Positions 49,194 through 57,756 of a stretch of 64,000 bases of DNA are shown piece by piece. A model generated the notes under the pieces. That model was not told the DNA's origin. It worked only from the letters and a program-made list of their open reading frames with translations, and searched no databases. This DNA is from Nostocoides_A vanveenii (GTDB lineage Bacteria > Actinomycetota > Actinomycetes > Actinomycetales > Dermatophilaceae). Where the stretch lies: NCBI RefSeq assembly GCF_039531165.1, contig NZ_BAAAPN010000057.1:243857-307856 (forward strand). Direction: 5' to 3'. The first letter of the stretch is position 1. Each line of letters begins with the position of its first letter. Position numbers and translations under genes: made by a program.

Positions 49194-51044
49194 TCAGGCG
49201 GTGTGGTGGACCTCCTGGAGGGCATAGACCGGGGTGGCCAGACCCTCATACCGGGCCTTGAGCTGGAGCGCGAGATAGAGGGAGTAGTGGCGCGACTGGT
49301 GGAGGTTGCCGCCGTGCATCCACAGGTTGGTGACATTGGTCGGCTTCCACATGTTGCGCTGCTCGCCCTCCCACGGGCCGGGGTCGAGCGGGGTGTCGGA
49401 GCCGAGGCCCCAGCACTTGCCGAGCCGGTCCGCCGTCTCCTGGTCGATGAGGTCGGCGACCCAGCCGTTCATCGAGTTGTAGCCGGTCGCGAAGACGACG
49501 AGGTCGGCCGGCAGTGACGTCCCGTCGGTGAAGACGACGCTGTCCTGGCTCAGATGGTCGATCTGGCCGTGGGCGAGCTTGACGTCGCCATTGGCGACCA
49601 GGTCGGCGGCACCGACGTCGATGTAGTACCCGGAGCCGCGTCGTAGGTACTTCATGAACAGCCCGGAGCCGTCGGCGCCCCAGTCCAGCCAGAAGCCGGC
49701 CCGCTCCAGCCGGTCGTAGAAGTCCTTGTCGACCTCGGCCATCTTCTGATAAGCGGGGATCTGGAACTCGTGCATGATCCGGTAGGGCAGCGAGGCGAAG
49801 ATCAGGTCCGCCTTCTCGGTCGTGACCCCATTGGCGAGCGCCCGCTCGGAATAGAGGTCGCCCAGCCCGTATTCCATCAGACTGTCGCTTTTGACGATGT
49901 GGGTCGAGGAGCGCTGGACCATGGTGACGTCGGCGCCGTGCTCCCACAGGGCGCCGCAGATGTCGAAGGCGCTGTTGTTGGAGCCGATGACGACGGCCTT
50001 CTTGCCGGCATACGCGTCGGGGCCGGGGTGGCGCGAGGAGTGGTGGATCTCGCCGGCGAAGATGTCGACGCCGGCAACGTCGGGGACGCGGGCCTTGCCC
50101 GACATGCCGGTGGCGAAGACGAGGTGCGTCGGCTTGAGGGTGACCGGCTCGCCGTCCCGGACGACCTCGACCGTCCACTCGCCGGCCTCGTCGAACCAGG
50201 TCGCCGACGTCGCCTCGGTGCTCGACCAGTAGGGCACCTCCATGACCTTGACATAGGACTCGAGCCAGTCGGCGATCTTGTCCTTGGGTGCGAAGACGGG
50301 CCAGTTGTCGGGGAACTTCAGATAGGGCAGGTGGTCGTACCACACCGGGTCGTGCAGGCACAGCGACTTGTAGCGTCCGCGCCACTGATCCCCGGGCCGG
50401 GCGTACTTGTCGATGACGAGCGCGGGCACCCCGAGCTGCCGCAGGCGCGCCCCGACGGCGATGCCGCCCTGCCCACCGCCGACGACGAGGACGTATGGCT
50501 GCGTGGTCACCCCGAGGCTCTCGCCCTCGAGTTCGCGCTTTTCCTTCCAGGTCAGGCGGTCCTTGTCGATGCCGTGCTCGGCGCCCTTCGGGCGGCGGGT
50601 GCCGCGGGGCTCCTCGAAGCCGGTGAGTTCCTGGAGGGCGGTCAGCAGGGTCCAGGCCTTGTCGGCACCGTCCTCGTCTTTCAACCGCACGAGCCCGGTG
50701 CCGCGGCCGGTCGCGGTCGCGAAGGTGATCCACGCTGTGACGATCCCGCCGTCCTCGGTGGCCGGCTCGCTGGTGGCGAAGTGCGACGGGCGGGTGGTGT
50801 CCAGGGTGGCGGTGAGCAGCTCGCGCACGCCCTCGGCGTTCTCGACGGTCGTCAGATTCCAGGTGAACGCGACTAGGTCGCGCCAGAAGCTCTCGCGCGC
50901 GAACATGCCGGCGGCGTCGTCGACCGCGCCCGCGGTCAGGGCGGCCTCGAAGGCGCCCAGCCAGGCGTCGGCGCGCTCCTGGGGTGTCGCGGCGCTCGTG
51001 GTGGCCGGGTCGGACGTGGCGGGCGAAGTCAAGGTGTCGGTCAT
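49194..51044 (-). CDS. Flavin-containing monooxygenase with NTF2-like N-terminal domain
   Basis: A 616-residue protein. Residues about 20-150 form an NTF2/SnoaL-like cone domain (LGAFEAALTAGAVDDAAGMF). The rest is a flavoprotein monooxygenase with the FAD motif VVGGGQGGIAVGARL near residue 190, the NADPH motif VVIGSNNSAFDICGAL near 353 and FATGYNS near the end. It probably oxygenates a small organic substrate (ketone, amine or sulfur compound). It is divergent from a GAF activator gene, which fits induction by the substrate. Confidence 0.9.
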   Translation of the reverse strand: MTDTLTSPATSDPATTSAATPQERADAWLGAFEAALTAGAVDDAAGMFARESFWRDLVAFTWNLTTVENAEGVRELLTATLDTTRPSHFATSEPATEDGGIVTAWITFATATGRGTGLVRLKDEDGADKAWTLLTALQELTGFEEPRGTRRPKGAEHGIDKDRLTWKEKRELEGESLGVTTQPYVLVVGGGQGGIAVGARLRQLGVPALVIDKYARPGDQWRGRYKSLCLHDPVWYDHLPYLKFPDNWPVFAPKDKIADWLESYVKVMEVPYWSSTEATSATWFDEAGEWTVEVVRDGEPVTLKPTHLVFATGMSGKARVPDVAGVDIFAGEIHHSSRHPGPDAYAGKKAVVIGSNNSAFDICGALWEHGADVTMVQRSSTHIVKSDSLMEYGLGDLYSERALANGVTTEKADLIFASLPYRIMHEFQIPAYQKMAEVDKDFYDRLERAGFWLDWGADGSGLFMKYLRRGSGYYIDVGAADLVANGDVKLAHGQIDHLSQDSVVFTDGTSLPADLVVFATGYNSMNGWVADLIDQETADRLGKCWGLGSDTPLDPGPWEGEQRNMWKPTNVTNLWMHGGNLHQSRHYSLYLALQLKARYEGLATPVYALQEVHHTA

Positions 51045-51128
51045 CGGTGCCTCTTGTGCCGTGGGCGGGTCCACGTCGACCCGCCGCTCTGGCGCCAGTA
51101 CAGCGCGGCGGGCGAGGCGGCCGGAAGC

Positions 51129-51144
51129 GTTGCACGATGTTGCA
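51129..51144. promoter_or_regulatory. Direct repeat GTTGCA-CGAT-GTTGCA in the divergent gap
   Basis: Two GTTGCA hexamers are ten bases apart, one helical turn, in the 222-base gap between the monooxygenase and the GAF regulator. Phasing and place suggest an activator site; this is inference. Confidence 0.35.
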
Positions 51145-51266
51145 TCGGGCTCGTTTCGAGGTGACCGGGGTCACAGGCGGCGCTAGGCTCGCGGCATACG
51201 GGCCGCCGTGGCATTGGTGCGTGGGCGGCCGCTGGGTTGCCGGTCGCGGGCAGGTGAGGAGTCGTC

Positions 51267-52463
51267 GTGGATTCGTCGGCCGCCGTCGGGCTCGGGACCG
51301 ACCTCGGGCAGCACGCGCGGGCTTTGCGCCGCGTGCACACCGCCGTCATGGACGGAGCCGCGCCCCCGGTCCGGCCCCGGCCGGTCGTCTCGCGGTCGTG
51401 GAACCGGGCCCTGGGCTTCGGTCTCGATCCGACGGCCCGCAATGCGCGCGAACCGCTGCCGTGGGCGGAGGTGGAGCGGCGGCGGCATACGGGAGCCTTG
51501 GCGTCGGTCGTGGGGGAGATCCGCGCGGTGCTGACGTCGGTCGCGCACGCGTCGAGCTTCATCGTCGTCCTCACCGACGCCGACGGGGTGATCCTGTGGC
51601 GGGAAGGGTCGCCGGGTGTGCTCCGGCGGGCCGACGGGTTGGGGTTCGTCGAGGGCGCGCGCTGGACCGAGGAGGTCGTCGGCACCAATGCGATCGGCAC
51701 CGCGCTCGCGGAAGGCGCTGCGGTGCAACTCTTCTCGGCCGAGCACTTCGAGGAGGGGCAGCACCCGTGGTACTGCACGGCCGAGCCGGTGCACGATCCG
51801 GTGACGGGTGAGTTGATCGGGGTGGTCGACGTCAGCGGTCCGGCCCTGACACTGCACCCCGCGCTGATCGCCCTGGTCTCGACCGCGGCCCGGCTGGCAC
51901 AGGAGCGGCTGTGGCGCGAGCATCAAGAATCGCTCGGCCGGCTGCGCCGGTCGGCCGAGCACGTCCTGGCGACCACCAGCGGGCCGCTGCTGTTGGTGGA
52001 CGACTTCGGGTGGGTGGCGCACTACAGCGGCGTGCTCGTGCGCGACCGGATCGCCGTGCCGCGCGAGCATGTCCCGGTCACCGTGCCGGGCCTCGGCCTG
52101 TGCGTTCCCGAGCGCCTCGGCGAGGGCTGGCTGGTGCGGCCCGGCGAGCGGTCGGCTCACCTGACCGCCCGGCTGCGGACCATCGGGGGCGAGAACGTGC
52201 TGGAGGTTTCGGCGGGGCCGGACGGTAGCGGTGAGTGGCGGGCTGGGGTGAGCCCGCGGCATACGGCCATTTTGCGCGCCCTCGCGGCCGCTGCTCCGGG
52301 CGCGTTGAGCGCGGCCGAGTTGAGCCGCATGCTCTTCGGCGATGACGCCCATCAGGTGACGGTGCGCGCAGAGATCAGCCGGTTGCGCCGGGTGGTCGGA
52401 GCGCTCGTCGCAACCGCTCCCTATGCGATCGCGCCCGGAGTCTGCCTGGTCTGCGAGGACTGA
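51267..52463 (+). CDS. GAF-domain transcriptional regulator (AcoR-like, without AAA+ domain)
   Basis: A 398-residue regulator. Residues about 75-215 are a GAF sensor domain (FIVVLTDADGVILWREGSP, EEVVGTNAIGTALAEGAAV, with the EGQHPWYCTAEPVHDPVTGEL block of AcoR-type activators). The AAA+ sigma-54 activation domain is absent; the C-terminal part (RAEISRLRRVVGAL) looks like a DNA-binding helix bundle of the actinobacterial kind. Its GTG start is divergent from the flavin monooxygenase, so it is the probable activator of that gene. Confidence 0.85.
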   Translation: MDSSAAVGLGTDLGQHARALRRVHTAVMDGAAPPVRPRPVVSRSWNRALGFGLDPTARNAREPLPWAEVERRRHTGALASVVGEIRAVLTSVAHASSFIVVLTDADGVILWREGSPGVLRRADGLGFVEGARWTEEVVGTNAIGTALAEGAAVQLFSAEHFEEGQHPWYCTAEPVHDPVTGELIGVVDVSGPALTLHPALIALVSTAARLAQERLWREHQESLGRLRRSAEHVLATTSGPLLLVDDFGWVAHYSGVLVRDRIAVPREHVPVTVPGLGLCVPERLGEGWLVRPGERSAHLTARLRTIGGENVLEVSAGPDGSGEWRAGVSPRHTAILRALAAAAPGALSAAELSRMLFGDDAHQVTVRAEISRLRRVVGALVATAPYAIAPGVCLVCED

Positions 52464-52481
52464 GCCTGGCTGGGCGACCCT

Positions 52482-52571
52482 AACCTCAGTGCTGCTAACA
52501 CACGTTAGGTCACCTCCAGCAGGGCAGAACCTGCTCGACGCCACCCAACGCGTGTTAGCAGCACTGAGGTT
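52482..52571. repeat. Dispersed palindromic element, copy B
   Basis: A large inverted repeat: outer perfect 20-bp arms (AACCTCAGTGCTGCTAACAC and complement, 52482-52501 and 52552-52571) and inner imperfect 22-bp arms around a six-base centre at 52524-52529. The core 52504-52545 is shared with copy A near 46.87 kb. It lies between two convergent genes, where it may also end transcription. Confidence 0.85.
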
Positions 52572-52580
52572 CAGGGCCGG

Positions 52581-53849
52581 TCACGCGAAATAGGCGGCGA
52601 TGGAGGCCTTTTCGGCCGACAGGGATGCTGCCGGGAGGTAGTCACCGGCGGTCGCGGTCGGGACGGCTGCGATCGCGTCGAGGCGCGCAGAGGCGTACCC
52701 GCTGGTGATCAGGTCGGCCCGCAGGCGGGTCATGGCGGCCGACTTGGCCGCCGCGAAAGCCGGATTCGCCTCGAAGCGGCGCGCCAGGACGTTGCCGCTC
52801 TGGTTGCCCCGATTGGCGCCGCCGCCCATCGCGCCACCGCCGCCCGGCCGCCCCGCGCCGCCCGCACCTTGACCGCCCGCACCGGGACGGTTGCTCACCC
52901 CGAAGCTCAGGTTGTGATCCCAGCCGACCACCGTCATCCGCTGAGCTGCCGTCGCCCACCACAGATAGGAGTTGTTGCCCGGCCCGTCGATTGCGTCGTC
53001 GTTGTCGATCAAGTCCTCGAAGGCCAGATAGGTGGCGAAGGCCTCGACATCGAGGTGGCCGCCCAACCCGGAGGCGAAGCCCGCATCATCGGCCTGGTTG
53101 ATCCATTTCAGGAAACCGATGAGCGGCGCGAGGTCGTCCTCACCCGCTTCGACGTCGAAGCGCTCCGCGTAGGCCGAGGGATCGTCCCCGAGGTAGTCGT
53201 AGTTCGCCTGCGCCTCCGCCTTGTAGAGGATGCCGGTGCCGTCGAAGGTCCGCCCCACCCATGGGGCCGACGGTTGCTCCATGACCAGCCGAAGCACGGG
53301 AGCAGATCCGGCGACTGACACCACGGCATACGCCCACGGTTGCGTCGCGAGCCCGGCCCTGCCCATCAGATCGAGGGCCATGGCTTCGTTCAGCGCGGAC
53401 GCGGTGTTGTTCAGGCGCACGACAATCTCGGTGACCCCCTCGTGCGCCTGGCCGTCGACGAATTTGTCGAGGCGCACCAGCCACGGGTATTCCGATGCCC
53501 CTGAGCCCGCCGGCACGCGCCAGATCGTCGAGTTGCCTTTCAGCCGCACGCCACACCGGTCGTATGCCGTGCCGTCGATCGTCACGCGCGCCTCGACCCA
53601 GTCCTTGGTCCGGTCCGCGGCATAGGCCGCTTGAATAGCGGCGAAATCCGCGGTGCTCATCGCGATATCGAGCGTATGCAGCCGGGTCGACGCGAAGAGG
53701 CCGCTCACTTCAGTGGCCGGTTGCACGGTGGCCGCGGCACCTGCCGCAACGGGTGAATCACTTTGCGCCGCAGCGCAACCCGCGAGGGTGGTCACGATGG
53801 TCGCGGCGGCATAGCGCATGAGGGAACGTCGGTCGGTCGTCGGCGTCAT
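52581..53849 (-). CDS. CotH-family secreted kinase-like lipoprotein
   Basis: A 422-residue protein with a twin-Arg-like N-terminus (TDRRSLMRYAAATIV) and lipobox LAGC near residue 25, then the CotH fold: LDIAMSTADF, GVRLKGNSTIW, LVRLDKFVDG, FATYLAFEDLIDNDD and the metal-binding VVGWDHNLSFG. A Gly-rich loop (about 30 residues) follows the last motif, as in many bacterial CotH proteins. CotH of Bacillus is a protein kinase of spore coats; in actinobacteria the target is unknown. The ATG at 53849 fits. Confidence 0.88.
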   Translation of the reverse strand: MTPTTDRRSLMRYAAATIVTTLAGCAAAQSDSPVAAGAAATVQPATEVSGLFASTRLHTLDIAMSTADFAAIQAAYAADRTKDWVEARVTIDGTAYDRCGVRLKGNSTIWRVPAGSGASEYPWLVRLDKFVDGQAHEGVTEIVVRLNNTASALNEAMALDLMGRAGLATQPWAYAVVSVAGSAPVLRLVMEQPSAPWVGRTFDGTGILYKAEAQANYDYLGDDPSAYAERFDVEAGEDDLAPLIGFLKWINQADDAGFASGLGGHLDVEAFATYLAFEDLIDNDDAIDGPGNNSYLWWATAAQRMTVVGWDHNLSFGVSNRPGAGGQGAGGAGRPGGGGAMGGGANRGNQSGNVLARRFEANPAFAAAKSAAMTRLRADLITSGYASARLDAIAAVPTATAGDYLPAASLSAEKASIAAYFA

Positions 53850-53922
53850 ACGTGCAGTGCACCTGGAGCACCTGGCCGTCGGCCCGCACCGGCCTTTGAC
53901 GTGCCTGTGAACCGGTCGGCCG

Positions 53923-54573
53923 TCAGTGGTCCTCGCCGGTGACGAGGTGGTGTTCGCGCGCAAGGATGGTGATGCCGACCCGGCCGCTGGTGCCCAGTTT
54001 CGCCGCGATCGCCGACACCTGATTGCGCACCGTCTTCTCCGAGATCCCCAGCCGCGCCGCGATATCCGGGTTGATGGCCCTGGTTGCGACCAACCCGGAT
54101 ATCCGCACTTCCCGGGGGGAGAGATGACGGAACGGGCCGCCCCACCGATGTCCGGTCCGTTCCGGCCGGAGTGACCCGCCGCCCAGCACGACGCCTCCCG
54201 CGGCTGCGGCACGCAAACCGTCGAGGAGTTCCTCCGGCGGGGCGTCCTTGAGCAAATATCCGGTCGCCCCCGCGTCCAGCGCCGACCGGACCAACCGGGC
54301 GTCGGCCTCCATCGTCAGCACCACCGACCGGCAGCCCGGGACATACGCGGTCAAGGCTCTGATGACCGCTGTGCCGGCACCGTCCGGCAGGCGCAGGTCG
54401 ACGACCGCCACGGTGGGTGGCGCCGCGTGGAGAAGGGACAGCGCTTCGCCGACACTCGCCGCCTCACGGATCGTGCCCGCCCACGCTTCGCCCTCCAGTA
54501 GTGCCACCAGTCTGCGGCGCACCACCGGGTGGTCATCGACGACGAGTGTGGAGGGAGCGGCCTCGGGAGTCAT
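53923..54573 (-). CDS. NarL/LuxR-family response regulator
   Basis: A 216-residue response regulator. The receiver domain shows the acidic pair VVDDHPVV, the phospho-acceptor Asp in VAVVDLRLPDG and Lys in GYLLKDAPPEE. The C-terminal LuxR helix-turn-helix is LSPREVRISGLVATRAINPDI and SEKTVRNQVSAIAAKLG. It should be the partner of the histidine kinase just upstream. The open frame continues upstream without a stop through the kinase gene, but this arises from a frameshift and is not a real fusion. Confidence 0.9.
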   Translation of the reverse strand: MTPEAAPSTLVVDDHPVVRRRLVALLEGEAWAGTIREAASVGEALSLLHAAPPTVAVVDLRLPDGAGTAVIRALTAYVPGCRSVVLTMEADARLVRSALDAGATGYLLKDAPPEELLDGLRAAAAGGVVLGGGSLRPERTGHRWGGPFRHLSPREVRISGLVATRAINPDIAARLGISEKTVRNQVSAIAAKLGTSGRVGITILAREHHLVTGEDH

Positions 54574-54680
54574 CGCGCCAGTCTCATCCGCGCCGCGGGG
54601 GTCCGTCGGGGACAATGTCCCCGACCCTGACCTGCCGTGGGCCGGCTCTCGACGGCGGTGCGGGGCGTTGGCCGCGGGGG

Positions 54681-55810
54681 TCACGGGCAGCACGGCGCAC
54701 CCGGTTGTGGTGTCTCGGCGGCCGAGGCTCCCGAAGCGTCCATCGCGGGCGTCACGGGAAGCACAGCCCGCACGGGGGTCCCGGCCGGGCCGGTGTGCAC
54801 CTCGAGCCGGCCGCCGAGCTCCTCGGCTCGCGCGCATACTCGCCTGTCCCACGCCGGAACCCGCGCTGCGGGTGACGATGCCCGGGCCGTCGTCGGCGAC
54901 ATCCAGGACGAGGGCGTCGGCCGGTTGTCCCGCGAGCAGTTGGATCGTGCAGCGGGTCGCGCTGGGGGCGTGCCGGGCGATATTCGTCGCGGCTTCGGCG
55001 ACGATTCGGAAGGCGGCGATCTCCACCCCGGCGGAGAGCGCTGGCAACGGCCCGGGCACCTCGATCACCACGCTGCGGTCCGGGAGCAGGGCGTGGACCG
55101 CCGAGTCCAACGCGGCGACCAGCCCGTCGTCCAGGGCAGCCGGCCGCAGGCCGTCGACGAGTTCTCGCACGGACGTCGTGGCCGTGCCCAGGTCGGTGGC
55201 GGCACGGTCGACCAGGTCGGCCCGACGCTGGGAGTCGGCGCTGTGACGGGCCGCAGCGAGCTGCATACGGGCCCCCGCAAGGAGCGGCCCGAGACCGTCG
55301 TGCAGGTCATTGCGCAGCCGCAGGCTCTCGTCCTCGCGGGCGAGAACCAGCCGTTCGCGGGCGCTCAGCACGGCAAGTGAGAGGAGATGGGCCTCGGCCA
55401 CGCGTGCCGCATGAACGGCCACCGTCGCCACCAGTCGGTCCTCTGTAGTGCTCAGCTGCTGGCCATGGCGCCGGGGGGAGACTTCGAGGCGGCCGAGAGT
55501 CAGCCCCCCGGCGACCAGCGGCCGGTTGACGGGCTCGACCAGGCGGCGGCCGTACTCGGCGAAGACCGTGTCGGAACCGTTGTGGCGCAGGACGATTGCG
55601 GCATACGGCAGCCGCAGGGCTCGCGCGACCGCATCGGGGGAGCGTCGCAGTGTCTCGGCCGGGTCGAGGCTGGCGTCCATCTGCTCGCCGACGGCCCGCA
55701 CGACGGCGAAGGGGTCATCCGTCCCGCCGAAGAGCCAGCGATGTGCGGCGTTCAGCAGTCGTCGCCGCATCCCCGCGAGCAGCACGACCAGGAGCGCGAG
55801 GTGCCCACGG
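54681..55810 (-). pseudogene. Sensor histidine kinase (HisKA_3 type), N-truncated and frameshifted
   Basis: The core is a NarX-like kinase: one hydrophobic span (HLALLVVLLAGM), a GAF-like region, the phospho-acceptor box LRNDLHDGLGPLLAGARMQL and an ATPase domain (FRIVAEAATNIARHAP, VLDVADDGPGI). After GVGQASMRA near 54840, homology leaves this frame and resumes in another one as RAEELGGRLEVHTGPAGTPV, ending at 54681, so one base is extra or two are lost. The N-terminal membrane region of several spans, normal for this family, is absent; instead the frame runs into the secreted-protein gene. It is either a decayed gene or a region with sequence errors. Confidence 0.75.
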
Positions 55811-56371
55811 GGAGAGCATCGACCCCGGTGAAGGCGAAGCTGTTGGCGTCCCGGTCGTAGGCGACACACCCGGAGTAGCTGCCGTCCCAGGTGCAGACAT
55901 TCCAGTCTCCGTCGTTCAAGGGCGGCGCGTGCTGCGTGGTTCCGGTGACCTCGCCATGCGTTGGCGCGAAGGAGAAGGGCCCGACTGGGTGCCGGCGACG
56001 AGGGTGGCCCGACCGATCGGGACCTGGCTGGAGCCGGCCGCGGCGCCGAACCCGACCGGCCCCTCGGGCACATCATCCAAAGTCACCCGTCCGGCGGCGT
56101 CGGTGGTCCCGTCCTCACTCCACTCCCAGTTCGGGTCCTGGTGGATCGTCACTTGCACCCCGGCGAGCGGTTGGCCGAGCGCACCCGTGAGGGAGTAGTT
56201 CACCGTGGCCGGCCCGGGCGGCGCGGTGGTTCGTGCCGCCGTCGGGCGCCGATCGGACTGGGCGGCAGCGGTATTCGCGGCCGCGATGGTCAAGGAGAGC
56301 AGGACGGCGAGGATCGCGAGCACGGCGGTCCAGGGCCGGGCGCGGCGTCGGTGGTGAACGGCATACGGCAT
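55752..56371 (-). pseudogene. Secreted Ig-like/carboxypeptidase-regulatory-type protein, frameshifted
   Basis: The ATG at 56371 follows GGAAGGAG and starts a signal peptide (AVLAILAVLLSLTIAAANTAAAQ). A domain with NYSLTGALGQPLAGVQVTIHQD and DAAGRVTLDDVPEGPVGFG resembles carboxypeptidase-regulatory/CnaB-like folds. Near 55978-55982 the homology-like reading shifts frame and continues as GDWNVCTWDGSYSGCVAYDR and DANSFAFTGVDALP, then meets the truncated histidine kinase out of frame, ending at 55752. A deletion that joined two genes is one explanation. Confidence 0.6.
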
Positions 56372-56513
56372 GGTGTGGCTCCTTCCGAAGTGGTCGGCGG
56401 GCACGGTTATCCCCCCGTTTCACCGTGGCCGAAGGGCCAGTCGCGAGCCAGGGACCTTGTCCCACAGCGTGAAAAGATGGAACGCACATCACCACCGAGA
56501 AGAAGGCGACCCG

Positions 56514-57659
56514 ATGACCGACGCCGAAGTCGACGACGCCGGCCGCCACGCGGACTCGCCGAAGAAGTCATGGCGCGAACGGCTGCCGTGGACGACCGTG
56601 GTGCCGCTGGTGGCCGTCCTGGCCTTGCTGGGCGTGACGGGCCGCTCGCTGGGGCCGGTGGCCAATGTCATCGTCGCGGCGTTGCTCGGGGCCTCGGTGC
56701 TGGCGGCCGTGCACCATGCGGAAGTCGTCGCGCACCGGGTGGGCGAACCCTTCGGGTCGCTGGTGCTCGCGGTCGCGGTGACGGTGATCGAGGTGGGCCT
56801 GATCTTGACGTTGATGAGTTCGGGCGGCGACGGCTCGAAGGCATCCCTGGCCCGGGACACCGTCTTTGCGGCCGTGATGATCACGACCAACGGCATCCTC
56901 GGGCTGTCGGTGCTCTTCGGCGCGCTGCGGCACGACATCGTCTATTTCAACGCCGAAGGAGCGGGCGCAGCGCTGGCGACCGTGCTGACGCTGACGACGC
57001 TCAGTATGGTGCTGCCCACCTTCACGACCTCGGCCACCGGGCCGCAATACTCCAATGCGCAACTGGCCTTTGCGGCCGTCTCGTCGCTGGCGCTCTATGG
57101 GCTGTTCGTCTTGACCCAGACCCGCCGCCACCGGGACTTCTTCTTGCCGGTGACGCCGTCGGGCGATGTCGTCGACGAGGATTCGCACGCGGATCCGCCC
57201 ACGACACGGGAGGCGGCGATCAGCCTGGGGTTGTTGTTGGCGTCGCTCGTGGCGGTGGTCGGGCTGGCCAAGGCCGAGTCGCCGGCCATCGAGTCGGGGG
57301 TGGCCGCCGCCCGCCTGCCCGCGACCTTCGTCGGCGTGATCATCGCGCTGCTCGTGCTCGCGCCCGAGACGCTCGCGGCCGTGCGCGCCGCCCGGCGCAA
57401 CCGGTTGCAGACCAGCCTCAACCTCGCGCTCGGCTCGGGCATCGCGAGTATCGGCCTGACCATCCCGGTCATTGCGGTTGCCGGCATCTGGCTGGACGGG
57501 CCGTTGATCCTGGGGTTGAACTCCCTGCATCTGGCGCTCTTCGGGATCACCGCCTTGGTCTCGGTGCTGACCGTTGTGCCCGGTCGGGCGACCCGGCTGC
57601 AGGGCGCGGTGCACCTGATCCTGCTGGCGGCCTTCGTCTTCCTCGCGGCTGTGCCCTGA
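56514..57659 (+). CDS. chaA: Ca2+/H+ (Na+/H+) antiporter of the ChaA type
   Basis: A 381-residue membrane protein of the CaCA exchanger superfamily with about 11 spans in two related halves. The alpha-repeat acidic motifs are visible: AVAVTVIEVGLILTLM in the first half and VLAPETLAAVRAARRNRLQT followed by LNLALGSGIASIGLTIPV in the second. It exports Ca2+, Na+ or K+ against protons. The ATG at 56514 follows GAAGG. It is divergent from the secreted-protein remnant. Confidence 0.92.
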   Translation: MTDAEVDDAGRHADSPKKSWRERLPWTTVVPLVAVLALLGVTGRSLGPVANVIVAALLGASVLAAVHHAEVVAHRVGEPFGSLVLAVAVTVIEVGLILTLMSSGGDGSKASLARDTVFAAVMITTNGILGLSVLFGALRHDIVYFNAEGAGAALATVLTLTTLSMVLPTFTTSATGPQYSNAQLAFAAVSSLALYGLFVLTQTRRHRDFFLPVTPSGDVVDEDSHADPPTTREAAISLGLLLASLVAVVGLAKAESPAIESGVAAARLPATFVGVIIALLVLAPETLAAVRAARRNRLQTSLNLALGSGIASIGLTIPVIAVAGIWLDGPLILGLNSLHLALFGITALVSVLTVVPGRATRLQGAVHLILLAAFVFLAAVP

Positions 57660-57756
57660 CGGACATCGACTGGGCCAACACGCCGTATCCGCTGGCATTG
57701 TTTGCGTGCTGGCCCCGGTCGATGTCGTCGACCCCGGGTCGCGGCCGACGCCCGCA

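Noticed and set aside
49246..51174. Second long minus-strand frame over the flavin monooxygenase
   Set aside because: It is very Arg-rich with no motif and overlaps the real gene in another frame, a usual shadow in GC-rich DNA.
53923..56076. Genuine hybrid histidine kinase-response regulator protein of 717 residues
   Set aside because: Between the two parts the frame encodes low-complexity Arg/Pro/Gly-rich sequence, while the true kinase C-terminus is found in another frame; the fusion is a frameshift artefact.
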